Positions 1 to 9,250 of a stretch of DNA of 21,111 nt are shown here, piece after piece. Numbering within the stretch: the first letter of the stretch is position 1; the number at the start of each line of letters is the position of its first letter. The position numbers were made by a program, and so were the translations under genes. Source of the stretch: Rodentolepis nana (Eukaryota > Platyhelminthes > Cestoda > Cyclophyllidea > Hymenolepididae). Location of the stretch: assembly GCA_900617975.1 (NCBI GenBank), contig UZAE01012170.1:26573-47683 (forward strand). Direction: 5' to 3'. The notes under the pieces are model-generated. The model was not told the DNA's origin. It did no database searches and saw only the letters and a program-made list of their open reading frames with translations.

Positions 1-806
1 CTGTAAGGAGATCAAACTTCGAAACTGTAAGGTTGTCATTCAGTCAAGCAATGAACTTCAAAATCACTTTATTCTTTTATTAACAACACTAATTATCGGA
101 GAATTAAATTGTCTACGGGGGCGCGCTATAGACTTACCCCTACGTGGTACACCCTAGACGGCGTATACTCATGTGGCTAAAAAGTCTATCAACCGACAGT
201 TGACTTCTGACTTCAAACTGCCATGACTCCACTGTGTGTCACATTCGATCACTTCATCAGTACTCACTTTACCTTTTCCCTGCCTTTGTGTTTGTCTGTC
301 TCTTTTACATTTGTGAATNCCCCCCCCCCCCTCGATTTTTTTGTGACTTTGATGCTACTCCCCTCTGTTGACATAAATAAATAATTGACTATGGAGATTG
401 ATAGGGGGGTTCATGTGGACCAATTGCTCATTTTCTCGAGCCACTATGTCTCATAATATTAATTTGACCAAGAATCCACACACTTTATGACTTCATGTTA
501 ATGCTTCCCTATAAATATCTTTTCAAAATTACTTATTCCCTCTGTATATTAAACTCTTATCTCGAGTCAATTATCCACTCTGCCTAGCCTGAGTATGTTA
601 CGTTTAGACAATTTATCGATTTTTTTCTTCATAAATTCGACCTACTGGTCACAAAACGGGCGCAACCCAAACTGTTAATTCTAACGCTCAATCAATATCC
701 AATTACTGATATAGTAAATAAAAAAATACTTTTTAATAATCCCCCAAAAGACCGTTATATTTGGTCATTTTTTATTACTAAAGCCGTTAAATTTCACTAT
801 TAACAG
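1..806. other. Gene-free stretch
   Basis: I see no coding exon or RNA gene here. The stretch contains an undetermined base (N) at 319 directly before a run of twelve C (320-331), so the local sequence may be unreliable. The last bases (about 790-806) have the form of a 3' splice site, ending in CTATTAACAG before the orphan exon at 807. Confidence 0.6.
320..331. repeat. Poly-C tract next to an N
   Basis: Twelve C follow the single N of the window at 319. Such homopolymers are prone to sequencing error, and the real length may differ. Confidence 0.8.
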
Positions 807-1046
807 AACTTAAGCAAAGTAACAGGCTTAAAATTTATTTACCCCGTTAAAGACGAAACAAGACGATATGCCAAATATGCTAGCTCTCTCTCTCTCCCTC
901 TAAGGCCTTTAGATGAATATTTTAGTCGTAGCGAAACTGAAAAAAAGTCAAAATTAAGGTGCATTGAAGAACTTTGCTTTGGCCTTAAGAACAAACTTAT
1001 CAACAAGGCGCTTTTTGAAATCCCTCCTGGAGGGATAGTTGATTAA
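807..1046 (+). CDS. Possible terminal coding exon of an unidentified gene
   Basis: A frame stays open for 79 codons from a plausible 3' splice site (ATTAACAG ending at 806) to a TAA at 1044-1046. There is no suitable ATG at the start, so if real it is the last exon of a gene whose earlier exons I could not find, perhaps upstream of the window. The product is charged and mixed in composition (for example KDETRRYAKYASS near residue 17 and ETEKKSKLRCIEELCFGLKN further on), unlike the hydrophobic translations of most chance ORFs here. An ATTAAA polyadenylation-like hexamer (1042-1047) overlaps the stop codon. A CT-rich microsatellite-like run (about 884-900) lies within the frame and weakens the case. 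I do not recognise a family. Confidence 0.33.
   Translation, partial: NLSKVTGLKFIYPVKDETRRYAKYASSLSLPLRPLDEYFSRSETEKKSKLRCIEELCFGLKNKLINKALFEIPPGGIVD
1020..1036. repeat. Short perfect inverted repeat
   Basis: Arms ATCCCTCC (1020-1027) and GGAGGGAT (1029-1036) are perfectly complementary around one central base. They lie in the last codons of the orphan exon, so coding constraint or chance may explain them. Confidence 0.6.
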
Positions 1047-1325
1047 AAAAAGCTATTCTAGTAGGCACGTATCAAATTACCCAGTAGATAGGGTATTTGT
1101 TTCCCCTTTGCGTTTTCCCAACTTTGACAAACTTTCATTTCGTTTTTCTGTGTCACAAACTAAGAAAGACGTGTCTATCAATTTTCACGCCAAAATTATG
1201 CATAGAAGATTATGCGCAATGGTTTCAGGTCTATTTTTAAGAAGAAGGTACTAGTTTCCCAGACTAAATGTGTGGTTTTTCGGCTGCTGATTTTCATGGG
1301 AAGAACTATTGTGTGTATACGCGCA

Positions 1326-1364
1326 CCCCCCCCAAGTGCATATTGGGGATAGGAAGGGGGGGGG
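1326..1364. repeat. Paired C8 and G9 homopolymers
   Basis: Eight C (1326-1333) and nine G (1356-1364) lie 22 nt apart and could pair as a GC hairpin in otherwise AT-rich DNA. No gene is tied to it. Confidence 0.6.
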
Positions 1365-1987
1365 ATTTTTGTTTCTTCACACACCAACTGTTGCCGCTTG
1401 TCAAATGCAAAAATGTAAACGGGTTGGTAATGGTAACCGCGGAACTTACCTCAAGGCGCCAAGCCACACAGAAAGTTAGGCAGAAAAAGATGAAGAAACA
1501 TAAATATTCACGACGGTGGTAGGTATTTTTATCAGGTAGAATAACGCATTTTACCCAATTTCGACACTTTATGGGCTTAAACTGATGCCTTATAATCCCC
1601 TTTACAGACATTAAGCGTTTTAAGTGAAAACAATTGTCAATAGCATTTTAATACGCAAGCAGGGATTGAAGATTGACTTTGTACATATTAATTAAATCCT
1701 AAAAACTTAAGGAATGAAAAAGTAAATAGCTGATTCGAATACTAGTGTATAATCAGGAATTGCAAAGATCAATTGGAAAATTATTATTTATCCATCTCAC
1801 TGGCTTCCGAATTGCCTCAACAGGGAAATTTAGCTGAAATGTTTAAATTTTCTCAGCTTTCTAAAGTGCTAAATTTCAGTGACGTGAAAAGTTCTTTAGC
1901 CACTTTCAAGTAACTGAGAATTTGTGTTTTGCGAAAATGCGAAGTTATCAGCTAAAACTTTAGGGAGGCAAAACTTGGCGTAATATT

Positions 1988-2007
1988 TGTGTGTGTGTGT
2001 GTGTGTG
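1988..2007. repeat. (TG)10 microsatellite
   Basis: Ten uninterrupted TG units. Confidence 0.95.
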
Positions 2008-2288
2008 CAACCGAAAGTAAAGAAAAAAATAGGATGAAATTTCTTTCTTTGGCGCAAAGCGACTAAAAAGTAAAGAATAGTCTTACTTCCTCTGCTTAGT
2101 TGAAACTACGAAAGGAAGTAGGTATGAAAGACTGTCAAACATGGAAGAGCATTTTTTTCCAAATGTTTAGCTTGTGGCATGTGGCAGAAGAATGGGCAAA
2201 AATGTTGAACCAAACGCTGGACATATGTCAGTCATTAATTACTTATGCTTGTCGAGTATCCAGGTAGCACATATTTCTATATATCCTT

Positions 2289-2301
2289 GAGAGAGAGAGA
2301 G
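2289..2301. repeat. (GA)6 microsatellite
   Basis: An uninterrupted GA run of 13 nt. Confidence 0.9.
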
Positions 2302-2362
2302 TTTCATGTCTTATGACCATTAGGTGTGATCAGTATGTTTAGAAGTAGACTGAAGCAGCACC

Positions 2363-2383
2363 TTATTATTATTATTATTATTA
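2363..2383. repeat. (TTA)7 microsatellite
   Basis: Seven uninterrupted TTA units. Confidence 0.95.
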
Positions 2384-2502
2384 CTAGAACAAATACAATC
2401 TGTTATTGTGCTAAGACAACATTAACAGGCCAATAGGGATTGAAGGTAGATCATAACCGTGTCACAGCACTGTAAATAGGTTGCTGACACTATCAACAGG
2501 TT

Positions 2503-2519
2503 TGTGTGTGTGTGTGTGT
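2503..2519. repeat. (TG)8 microsatellite
   Basis: A second TG run about 500 bp from the first, slightly shorter. Confidence 0.9.
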
Positions 2520-4085
2520 CGATTTTTCCCCATTTTGTATGAAAATAATACTCTGGAAGTCATGTTTTCTTATAGATAAATGCAAGAGCATAACTGGCCT
2601 AACAGCTCGGAAGTAGGTGTAATCTAATGGAGAGAGAAATAAGCTCTTTGGCTGTTTTTTTTTCTTGTAAGGACAGTTTCATCAAACATTTCATTGGAAG
2701 CTTCCATGCAGACTTTTTTTACAAATCATTCAACTGATAGCCTAATACTTTTCTATAATTAAAGTAAGGTAGAGAAAATGGAAGCTGTATGTTCAGAGCT
2801 GTCATTGTTGCCCAACTATGAAGGGAAAAAATAATTTGTTGAGAACTGAAAGGGAAAAATAAAAGCTTTCAAGTCTAAATTTAAGGAGACAAAGAGTTCC
2901 GATATATCCCTTTTTTGATATCCTTAGAGTGGAGAACTGGAATGTCTGCATTTATATACTTCTTTACAAAACCAAGCTATTTTCTAATTGTTTTATAGGT
3001 GCATATATTAAGTTATACATTTTATGGAAGAATGAATGACAACCAGAAGCCGCTTTCATATTGATATAGCAGTAAGTTGCTTATCAAAGTAAAATAAAAT
3101 ACTACTTAAGACAATATAGTAAACCATACCTATAAGTTAGGCTCGATTACAATCGACCATGACAAATTAATAAGTGATTGTTACTTTAGATTGTTGAATA
3201 AAAATTAACAATTTTTACTAAACAGTCTCCATATCGCTTAAACAAATAGGTTGGTCTCTCTTAGTTAAAGCTTTAGTTTTAAGGCATCTATGTAATACCT
3301 CAACTAGGTAATGCCTATGCAATTAGGTTCAGATTTACATTTGACCATGTTTATTAAAACGACTTACGCAAATTACCCCACATTCGTCTAATAGTGGATA
3401 AAAACCCACTCCTAGAATTGGCTAACTTTTAACGATTGAATGATAGGGTGGTGGACATCAAATAGCCTTATAACACGACCCTACCTAACCTGTGAATATA
3501 ACTTTATAGCCAACAAAAATTTCAATTTTGGCAGAGGGAACACTTCTCAATACCTTTTATGAAAAGGGATATGTGGACATCCAAAAACATCAGACCTACG
3601 ACACCTAGCAGTATTGCGAGAGGCCTAATACTAGGATTAAAGCCTGGCAGACGCAAGTGCCTCTAAGTTAAAATTGGCACGCGTGGACGAAAACAAACCC
3701 GCTTTTTTCCATCCTCGTTTTACCCTACCTATGTATACAAACAACTTCGCCACATATTAACTCATGGTGTGCCAAAGTATTGCTTTTCTCATCCTTTCAC
3801 AAAGACATGACCCTTTGGATTGCTGCGAAACATCTTTCAATTAAGACTTGCTTCTGGCGATCAGACAAATAGAGAAAACTTGAATTCACCTAGTCTTCGC
3901 TTTGACTAAACTACCGTACATAAAGGAATCAAAAGCGCTCTTCCTAAATTACAAAATTTCGCCTAAATATATCTTAAATCCGATTGAAAAACAGACCTTT
4001 CAAAGTACTGGGAATCATTGTTAACTGTAAAAATCATAACTAATCAATGGAGCTGTTGCTTTAACGGGTCCTTGATAGGGGTTTG

Positions 4086-4313
4086 TCAATACCATCCAAA
4101 GAAATTAAACATCACAATACAAACACCGAAAATTCTAATAGGACAACCAGTAATGATAGCCAATATCGTGAGAAATATCAGAGTTTGATTCAATATAATT
4201 TGAACGGGAACATCACTTCTCTCAAGAAAAAAAACACACCAAATACGAAGGAATAATAAATTTAATAGAGAATCCAGACCAAGATAAAGAGTACAGAAAT
4301 TAATAGACATCAC
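4086..4313 (-). CDS. Doubtful ORF for a small hydrophobic membrane protein
   Basis: An ATG-initiated frame of 75 codons gives a very hydrophobic product with two or three possible membrane segments (for example around residues 8-30 and 40-70) and a short polar stretch near residue 31 (LERSDVPVQ). I do not recognise it. T-rich DNA read by chance also yields hydrophobic translations, and neither flank shows splice sites that extend the frame, so a chance ORF is at least as likely as a gene. Confidence 0.18.
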   Translation of the reverse strand: MMSINFCTLYLGLDSLLNLLFLRIWCVFFLERSDVPVQIILNQTLIFLTILAIITGCPIRIFGVCIVMFNFFGWY

Positions 4314-4734
4314 AATTTTTTAAGTGGCTATTAAAAGTTGCTCAAAACAAGAGAACTACCTAAGAGTTATTCATTCCGATAAGTCAACAATATAGCTAAA
4401 AATGACATAACTAACTCAAATGTACATAACTAATAAAGTAGGGAGGAAAACGTGCCTACTGGATTGCCCCAATGCGGCTCATTCAAAACAGACAGAGAAG
4501 GGAAATAATAAAAAATCTACATTTAAAACAGTAAGGCATTTCTAGAACAGGTAGATAAATACAGGAATATAAAATTACGTTTTGAAATCCACTAATAGCA
4601 ACTACATAGGTGGGAATTGAGCCATAATGCAAATAATAAATTACAAATAATAATAGCCGAATAAATCAAATATTTGTCAAAAATCATAGAACGGTAAGCA
4701 GTATAAGCAGAAAGCAATTAAATTTTAAAGAAAC

Positions 4735-4740
4735 TTTATT
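4735..4740 (-). terminator. Polyadenylation signal of HSBP1
   Basis: AATAAA on the minus strand, about 23 nt past the HSBP1 stop codon at 4763, a normal place for a very short 3' UTR. Confidence 0.75.
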
Positions 4741-4762
4741 AAACAAGATGAGGCAAGCATAA

Positions 4763-5080
4763 TTAATCACCGTCTTGAGAGTTGAGAATCTCGCCGATGT
4801 TCCTTTCAAGCTCATCAATCCGACTAGACATGTCATCAAGTAAAAAGCAAATAAGTTAAGGAAAACTAAAATAAAAATCAAGAGTCCACATAATATCAAA
4901 AGGATATTTTTCTGTACAAGCTGATCACTCATTTCCTGAAATTTGGATTGCATTTGCATTATCATTGACTGAATCTACAAAAGCATAAAATTAATCAAGG
5001 TAACCAACAGTTTTAGTCAATTCTTGGATATTTTCAGGCTCACAATCACCCCCATTGACTTCCTTTTGAGATGAAGTCAT
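4763..5080 (-). CDS. HSBP1: Heat shock factor-binding protein 1 (HSBP1), three exons
   Basis: Exons on the minus strand are 5009-5080, 4908-4974 and 4763-4839, together 216 nt or 71 residues plus stop. HSBP1 is a small coiled-coil protein known to bind the trimerisation region of HSF1 and damp the heat-shock response; human HSBP1 has 76 residues. The family hallmark runs through exons 2 and 3: QMQSKFQEMSDQLV, then IDDMSSRIDELERNI, a heptad-patterned helix across most of the protein. Intron 1 (4975-5008, 34 nt) is GT-AG with the weak donor GTTGGT, chosen because it gives a gap-free match to the family. Intron 2 is AT-AC (separate entry); no GT-AG choice restores the conserved helix there. The first ATG starts exon 1, whose acidic tail before the coiled coil is typical. 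The gene is divergent from the CEP95-like gene. Confidence 0.93.
4840..4907 (-). other. U12-type AT-AC intron in HSBP1
   Basis: This 68-nt intron begins ATATCCTTTT, which fits the minor-spliceosome 5' splice-site consensus exactly. It carries TTCCTTAAC (4863 down to 4855), the canonical U12 branch-point sequence, and ends in AC at 4840, 15 nt after that element. Splicing A/TT across it makes the Ile codon of the conserved IDDMSSR motif and keeps the frame. There is no AG acceptor close to exon 3. The intron interrupts a codon after its first base (phase 1). All three signals are seen directly; use by the minor spliceosome is inferred from them. Confidence 0.92.
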
Positions 5081-5418
5081 ACCAAAAAATACCAATATAA
5101 ACCCGATATATTTGAAAAATTGGGGAAAAGTCGAATGAACTTAACAAAAAATTAAATCGTAAAAGCCTAAATGTAAATTAGAATACATAAAAACCAAAAT
5201 ATTATTAGAGTAGTGAAAAAATAATATAATTTTATATATCTTAATAAAAATAATACAAATAAAATGATAACAATTTTATTCAAAATTTATTTTTTCACTT
5301 AAATTAATATTCTATTGCATAAAACTTAAATTCATATATGTAACTAAATGGAAGTGAAATTTATTTTAATCGCATTAATTATTGATAATTAGGTCTGTGG
5401 CGCATATTTTATTTTGAT
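5081..5418. promoter_or_regulatory. Divergent intergenic region, HSBP1 / CEP95-like
   Basis: These 338 bp separate the start codons of two genes transcribed away from each other and must hold both promoters and 5' UTRs. The DNA is strongly AT-rich. I saw no clear TATA box placement and no convincing heat-shock element array, so calling it a shared promoter is inference from geometry alone. Confidence 0.45.
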
Positions 5419-6553
5419 ATGAATGAGACTAGGCTTGCTAGTGCTGCTCGAAATTTAAATATGAGAAGGGATTATACCATGATTGCTGATGAAGAACTCG
5501 ATGCCGATTATTTTATTAATTTCTATACAGAAATGTTTGGTGCGAAGATTGGTAAGATTTCTTTTTTTCTCAATTTTTAGTACCACACCCCATGGCTGTT
5601 AGTGCTGATGAAAGACTGGATAACATTGTAGCCATCGAAAAAGACATAGAAAATAGGTTAAATGTGACAATAAGTCACATTCCACCTCACGAAATTATTG
5701 ACGGAAATCCTTCAGCTGTCAGGGATCTGAATGAACTTATGCGTGCTATCGATGATGCGAGATTGTCTCATTTAAGCCTTAGTAACTTTAATTTCCCGTT
5801 TTTTAATCCATCATTTTTAGATCATCCTAGAGAAATTCCACGACGGGTGCAGCTGACGTACAGCGGTCCAGTAATTAATAACTCGACTCCTCAAGGATAC
5901 ATTAAGCAGGACATTGTATCACCTCCCTTTACCCCTTTCCACAATAAATCTGTAGAAATCATGAAGTCTTCCGCTGTAAAAAGTGTGACTGATTCCGGGG
6001 TTGTCACTGCTCCCCCCATTCAAAAGGTCTCTGATTTGAATGATTCTCAAAGATCGATGGGGACGCTTTCACTTTTATCTAATCAGATCTGGGAAGCCAA
6101 GTATGTTTCTTTTCATCTAAATTTTCTGTCTTCTTCCTAAAGAACGAAGGCTTCCCTTGTATACGACCTTGCGCAGAAGAACCTTGCGAATAGTTTGCAG
6201 CCAGATTTGAAGAATTTGCGACAATGTCTTATTTCCGCAGGAACACAAATTAGATCAGCAGTCGCTGCTGTTGATCGCATTACTGTACGTGATGACGAAC
6301 ACTTGGATTCTGATGTCACAACTGCTCAAAGTCTTTTTTCCGACTATGATGAGTGTGGTCAGCTCGATCATGAGTTGGAAAATACTCTCCGTGAAATGAA
6401 AAAGTGAGTCTATTTTCATCTCTTTCTCCCTTTATGCAGTTGCCTTTCCTTACTCCTACCTTCGATTTCAGGGCCACAACGGAATGTCTGGTTCATTGCG
6501 TCAAAGAGTTCAAAAAATCAATGATGACTCTTACCAATCGAAAGACAATTTAA
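5419..6553 (+). CDS. CEP95-like protein with N-terminal CH-like domain, four exons
   Basis: Exons 5419-5551, 5581-6100, 6143-6403 and 6472-6553 join in frame to 996 nt, 331 residues plus stop. Introns are 29, 42 and 68 nt, all GT-AG (GTAAGA, GTATGT, GTGAGT donors; TTTTTAG, CCTAAAG, ATTTCAG acceptors). The first 110 residues resemble the N-terminal calponin-homology-like domain of vertebrate CEP95/CCDC45: ELDADYFINFYTEMFGAKI matches its DANVF..LY...LGEKV pattern, and SHIPPHEIIDGNPSAVRDL matches its SHI....IV.G...S..NL pattern. The middle (about 95-210) is Ser/Pro/Thr-rich and probably disordered; the C-terminal third is helical and charged. CEP95 associates with centrosomes and spindle poles. 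Human CEP95 is over 800 residues, so this is a short relative or a related CH-domain protein. No AATAAA was seen soon after the stop. Confidence 0.6.
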
Positions 6554-6857
6554 TCATTGTAGCATGAATTTCTTTATTTTATATTTTTGTATATATGTTC
6601 TGATCAATGGAATATACTTATTGTCTGGGTTATTCACGTTCAACATATTCTCTTTGGGTTTAGAGCAAGTTGACGCATTTGTTGCACGAATGCCTTCTTT
6701 ACTCTCGCGTTTTGGTTCTATTTTGTTTAGTAAGGGCTGGTTCACTTTTGATGTGTTCGGTCTATCTAGCTGACGTGTTTTTGCGGAGTGGACCTATACC
6801 TCAACGCTTACTTGGATCTCACTGTCAATCCAGGGTGTGTGTGTGGGCAAAAATACG

Positions 6858-6872
6858 ACTAGCCATGCTAGT
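6858..6872. repeat. Small inverted repeat beside the E-box palindrome
   Basis: Arms ACTAGC (6858-6863) and GCTAGT (6867-6872) flank a CAT loop, 7 bp from the next palindrome. Confidence 0.55.
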
Positions 6873-6879
6873 GGGATAG

Positions 6880-6895
6880 AACACGTGCACGTGTT
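6880..6895. promoter_or_regulatory. 16-bp palindrome of two tandem CACGTG E-boxes
   Basis: AACACGTGCACGTGTT is a perfect 16-bp palindrome made of two abutting CACGTG hexamers (6882-6887, 6888-6893). CACGTG is the canonical site of Myc/Max/USF-type bHLH-zipper factors. No gene start lies close, so regulatory function is conjecture; the sequence itself is certain. Confidence 0.45.
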
Positions 6896-7474
6896 GCTCT
6901 TCCTCTATTGACGTGATGTACCCACAAATTGCGTACTGGTAGTTTAGACCAAGCGGGGGCGACACCACAACGTTAGTATTTAAGAATGAAGCTCATCATC
7001 TGAATGAATTCTGACAGTAGATGGACCAACTCTAATAAGACAAGCAGATACGCATAATAGGGGTTACAACACTTGGAATAGCTATTTGTTCTGGGGTCAC
7101 GCATTTCGTCATTAGGAATACTTTCGTGAATTAAACATGCTACACTGCTTTCGGTATGCACATCCTACAACTGGCCTTATTTGCTCTATAGAATTATGAC
7201 TACACCGAGTCGATTTTCTGTTTGGAAAAAGACCAAATTCGCATTTATGAATGTTTACGTTTTATGGAAAGAGTAGAAGGACAAAGGAGAGGCAATCAAA
7301 AAATTATCCAAACGAAACTGAAACTATGTTCACTAGATTTGGTTTCGATTAGCTCACTTCATCGCGTTATTACCATCAGTAACGGTCGAAGAACACTGCA
7401 TTGACGAATAAAATCAAGAAAATTGGTTTTAGTTAAATCCTTCTCTTTCAATTAGATTTTAGCGAAATTCGACT

Positions 7475-7485
7475 CCCCCCCCCCC
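7475..7485. repeat. Poly-C tract
   Basis: Eleven consecutive C about 65 bp from the retrotransposon edge. Confidence 0.9.
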
Positions 7486-7548
7486 TAACTAAAATAATAT
7501 TTTAATTTACTTTGTGAAAACAAAACAACCTCGAACTTGACATTGACC

Positions 7549-7808
7549 TGTAGCGGTTTAGCTACCTCAATAACCTTGACTATTCTCAGAAATCTCTATA
7601 ACAATTTCCTCCCAATCGAAAGTCCCTGCGAATTAGCACGGAATACGTTTATTCGGTACGTATATAGATAGCGAAGTGTGTGTTTGGCAAAGCGATTAGT
7701 TATCAGATAATTCTAGCATGATTCGTGGGAACATTAATAGCGAAATATTTCTGAGTAGTGTTCTATAGCAGGATTTCTATTTGGTCATTGATGGAGTAAT
7801 CCAAAACA
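7549..7808 (-). repeat. 3' LTR of the retrotransposon
   Basis: On the element's strand it starts TGTTTTGG directly after the polypurine tract and ends CCGCTACA, giving the TG...CA ends expected of an LTR. Positions 7549-7795 align without gaps to 12024-12270, with two differences that I can see: C/T at 7688 and G/A at 7760 (plus strand). The outer 13 bp (7796-7808) do not match the other copy. Confidence 0.92.
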
Positions 7809-7823
7809 ATACTCCCCCTCTAG
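7809..7823 (-). other. Polypurine tract
   Basis: On the minus strand CTAGAGGGGGAGTAT ends directly at the TG of the 3' LTR. This is the second-strand primer of LTR elements. The pol stop codon TAG (7820-7822) lies inside it. Confidence 0.85.
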
Positions 7824-8280
7824 AGCGTTGGTAGGAACCTGAAAGGAGAAAAAGAAAACGCTCGATTTACTGAATGTACATAGTCGACCAACCGGGCAGG
7901 GAAAGTAACTTTTCGGCCTCGGCGGTTGTAATAGGGTTCAGGTTGAAGAGGGTCAGGAGGGGAAACACAAGAGTCCTGAGTATCTTCGGGTGGAGATTGT
8001 GGTGGTGGGGAAACGGAGAGTGGTAGAGGGTCTGCAGTTATTGGGGTTGTAGGAACGGAGAAATGATTTCTAACTGCCGACTGCAGTATAGGAGACTCTG
8101 GGTATGCTGGTTTCAACCGGTCGATGCTTACTGAGTCCTTGATACCGTTGCGGTCCAGGGTGAAATATTTTGGCTTGCGTTTGAGAACTATGTAAGATCC
8201 GTCGTACGGCGGTTGTAGGGGTCTTTTAACTGAATCCACTCGAACAAAAACGAAGGGACATGTGGATAAGTCTTTATGAA
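7820..8280 (-). pseudogene. Integrase C-terminus with GPY/F-like module, retrotransposon pol 3' end
   Basis: This frame carries a module typical of gypsy integrase C-termini: PPYDGSYIVL (the GPY/F-like turn), KYFTLDRNG and VSIDRLKPAY, followed by a Pro/Ser-rich tail of about 90 residues ending at TAG 7820-7822. The module is thought to help DNA binding or multimerisation. It is out of frame with the integrase core just upstream: the core frame stops near 8274 while the homologous reading continues in the other frame from about 8280, so a one-base insertion or deletion lies near 8275-8290. Confidence 0.85.
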
Positions 8281-9250
8281 TATAGGTAGATGTTATTCAA
8301 ACGAGTAGGGGTTGGACGGACGGCTCTGAAATGTTCCTTTAAACGGGCCAGATATGACAATGGGTCTATGGAGGCTTGGTCTTGGACGTTAGAGATCATC
8401 TCTCCAGGAAGCCGAAGCGTTGTGCCAAGAACGAGTTCTGCTGGGGAGCATCCGAGATCTTCCTTGATAGTATTTCGTACGGAGAGAAGAATGATTAGGA
8501 GACGTTCCGCCCAGTTTAAACCAGAAGAAGTTGCGATAAGGGCAGACTTAAGCTGTCGGTGAAAACGCTCGACAAGGCCGTTGGCTTCTGGATGATAGGC
8601 AGTAGTGTGGATGTGTGTCGATCCCAATAGCTGATTTAAGTCCCGGAACAGCGCAGAGGTGAACTGTGATCCTCTATCGGTCGTTATTACTGCTGGAACT
8701 CCGAATACGGATATCCATGATTCTATCAGGGCCTTCGCCACCGATGTCGAAGAGGTTTCGCGTAATGGAACAGCAATTGACCAGCGCGTAAATCGGTCAA
8801 TACAAGTTAAGATATGGGTGAAAGAGTTCGATGGGGGAAGTGGCCCAACGATATCAACATGAATGTGGCGGAAACGGGCTTCGGGGAGGGGAAAACTGGA
8901 GGTCGGGCTGCGGGTATGCCGTTGGACCTTGCTCACTTGGCACTTGAGGCAATTTTTAGCCCACTGCCGAACGTCCTGTCGAATGTTCTTCCAAACAAAG
9001 CGGTCAGTGATCAACTTCGTTGTAGATCGAATGCCAGGATGTGACAGACCGTGGAAATGGTCGAAAATCTTCCAGCGGTAGGCTTGCGGGACGAATGGTC
9101 TCGGCTTGCTGGTTGATACGTCACAGTGGATCTCAGTGTCTGAGTCGGGTAGGGGTAAGCGTTCGAAACGTAACGAGGGGTTGGATGTGATTTCCTTGAA
9201 ATCGAGATCTGTCCTTTGTTCGGACGCCAGGACTTGTAGATCCAGAGGGA
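8274..9250 (-). pseudogene. Retrotransposon integrase (zinc-binding and DDE core)
   Basis: The frame is open from about 9250 down to a TAA at 8274-8276. It begins with the linker after RNase H, then an HHCC zinc-binding module: HGLSH (9053 down to 9039) and CLKC (codons around 8951-8940). The catalytic D,D35E triad is complete: Asp in HVDIVGPLP, Asp in TTDRGSQF and Glu in GLVERFHRQL, with 35 residues between the second Asp and the Glu. Counted from the TTG at 9014 these are residues 54, 113 and 149. The core looks intact; it is broken only by the frameshifts at its two ends (near 9250 from RNase H and near 8280 into the C-terminal module). Confidence 0.93.

Larger units (their letters stand above)
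1047..4734. other. Long intergenic stretch, mostly featureless
   Basis: Apart from microsatellites and one doubtful ORF (4086-4313, minus strand), I find no exon with convincing splice sites and no RNA gene. Short inverted repeats occur, for example GAAATTTAGC near 1825 with GCTAAATTTC near 1870, and TACTTCCT near 2085 with AGGAAGTA near 2115. Open frames in 1039-1611 are low-complexity and overlap one another on both strands, so they are not called. Confidence 0.5.
6554..7548. other. Gene-free stretch up to the retrotransposon
   Basis: Short open frames occur on both strands but lack motifs, and I call none of them. The stretch holds the E-box palindrome at 6880-6895, a hairpin at 6858-6872 and a run of eleven C (7475-7485). 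It ends at the 3' LTR edge of the retrotransposon. Confidence 0.5.

Noticed and set aside
1039..1611. Several overlapping short frames on both strands
   Set aside because: They overlap each other and the C8/G9 homopolymers; none shows coding character.
6973..7161. 62-codon frame on the minus strand
   Set aside because: No family resemblance and no supporting splice sites or neighbours.
7222..7404. 60-codon basic frame on the plus strand
   Set aside because: No motif and no promoter or polyadenylation context.
8290..9081. Plus-strand frames across the integrase region
   Set aside because: They are antisense shadows of the well-supported minus-strand integrase.
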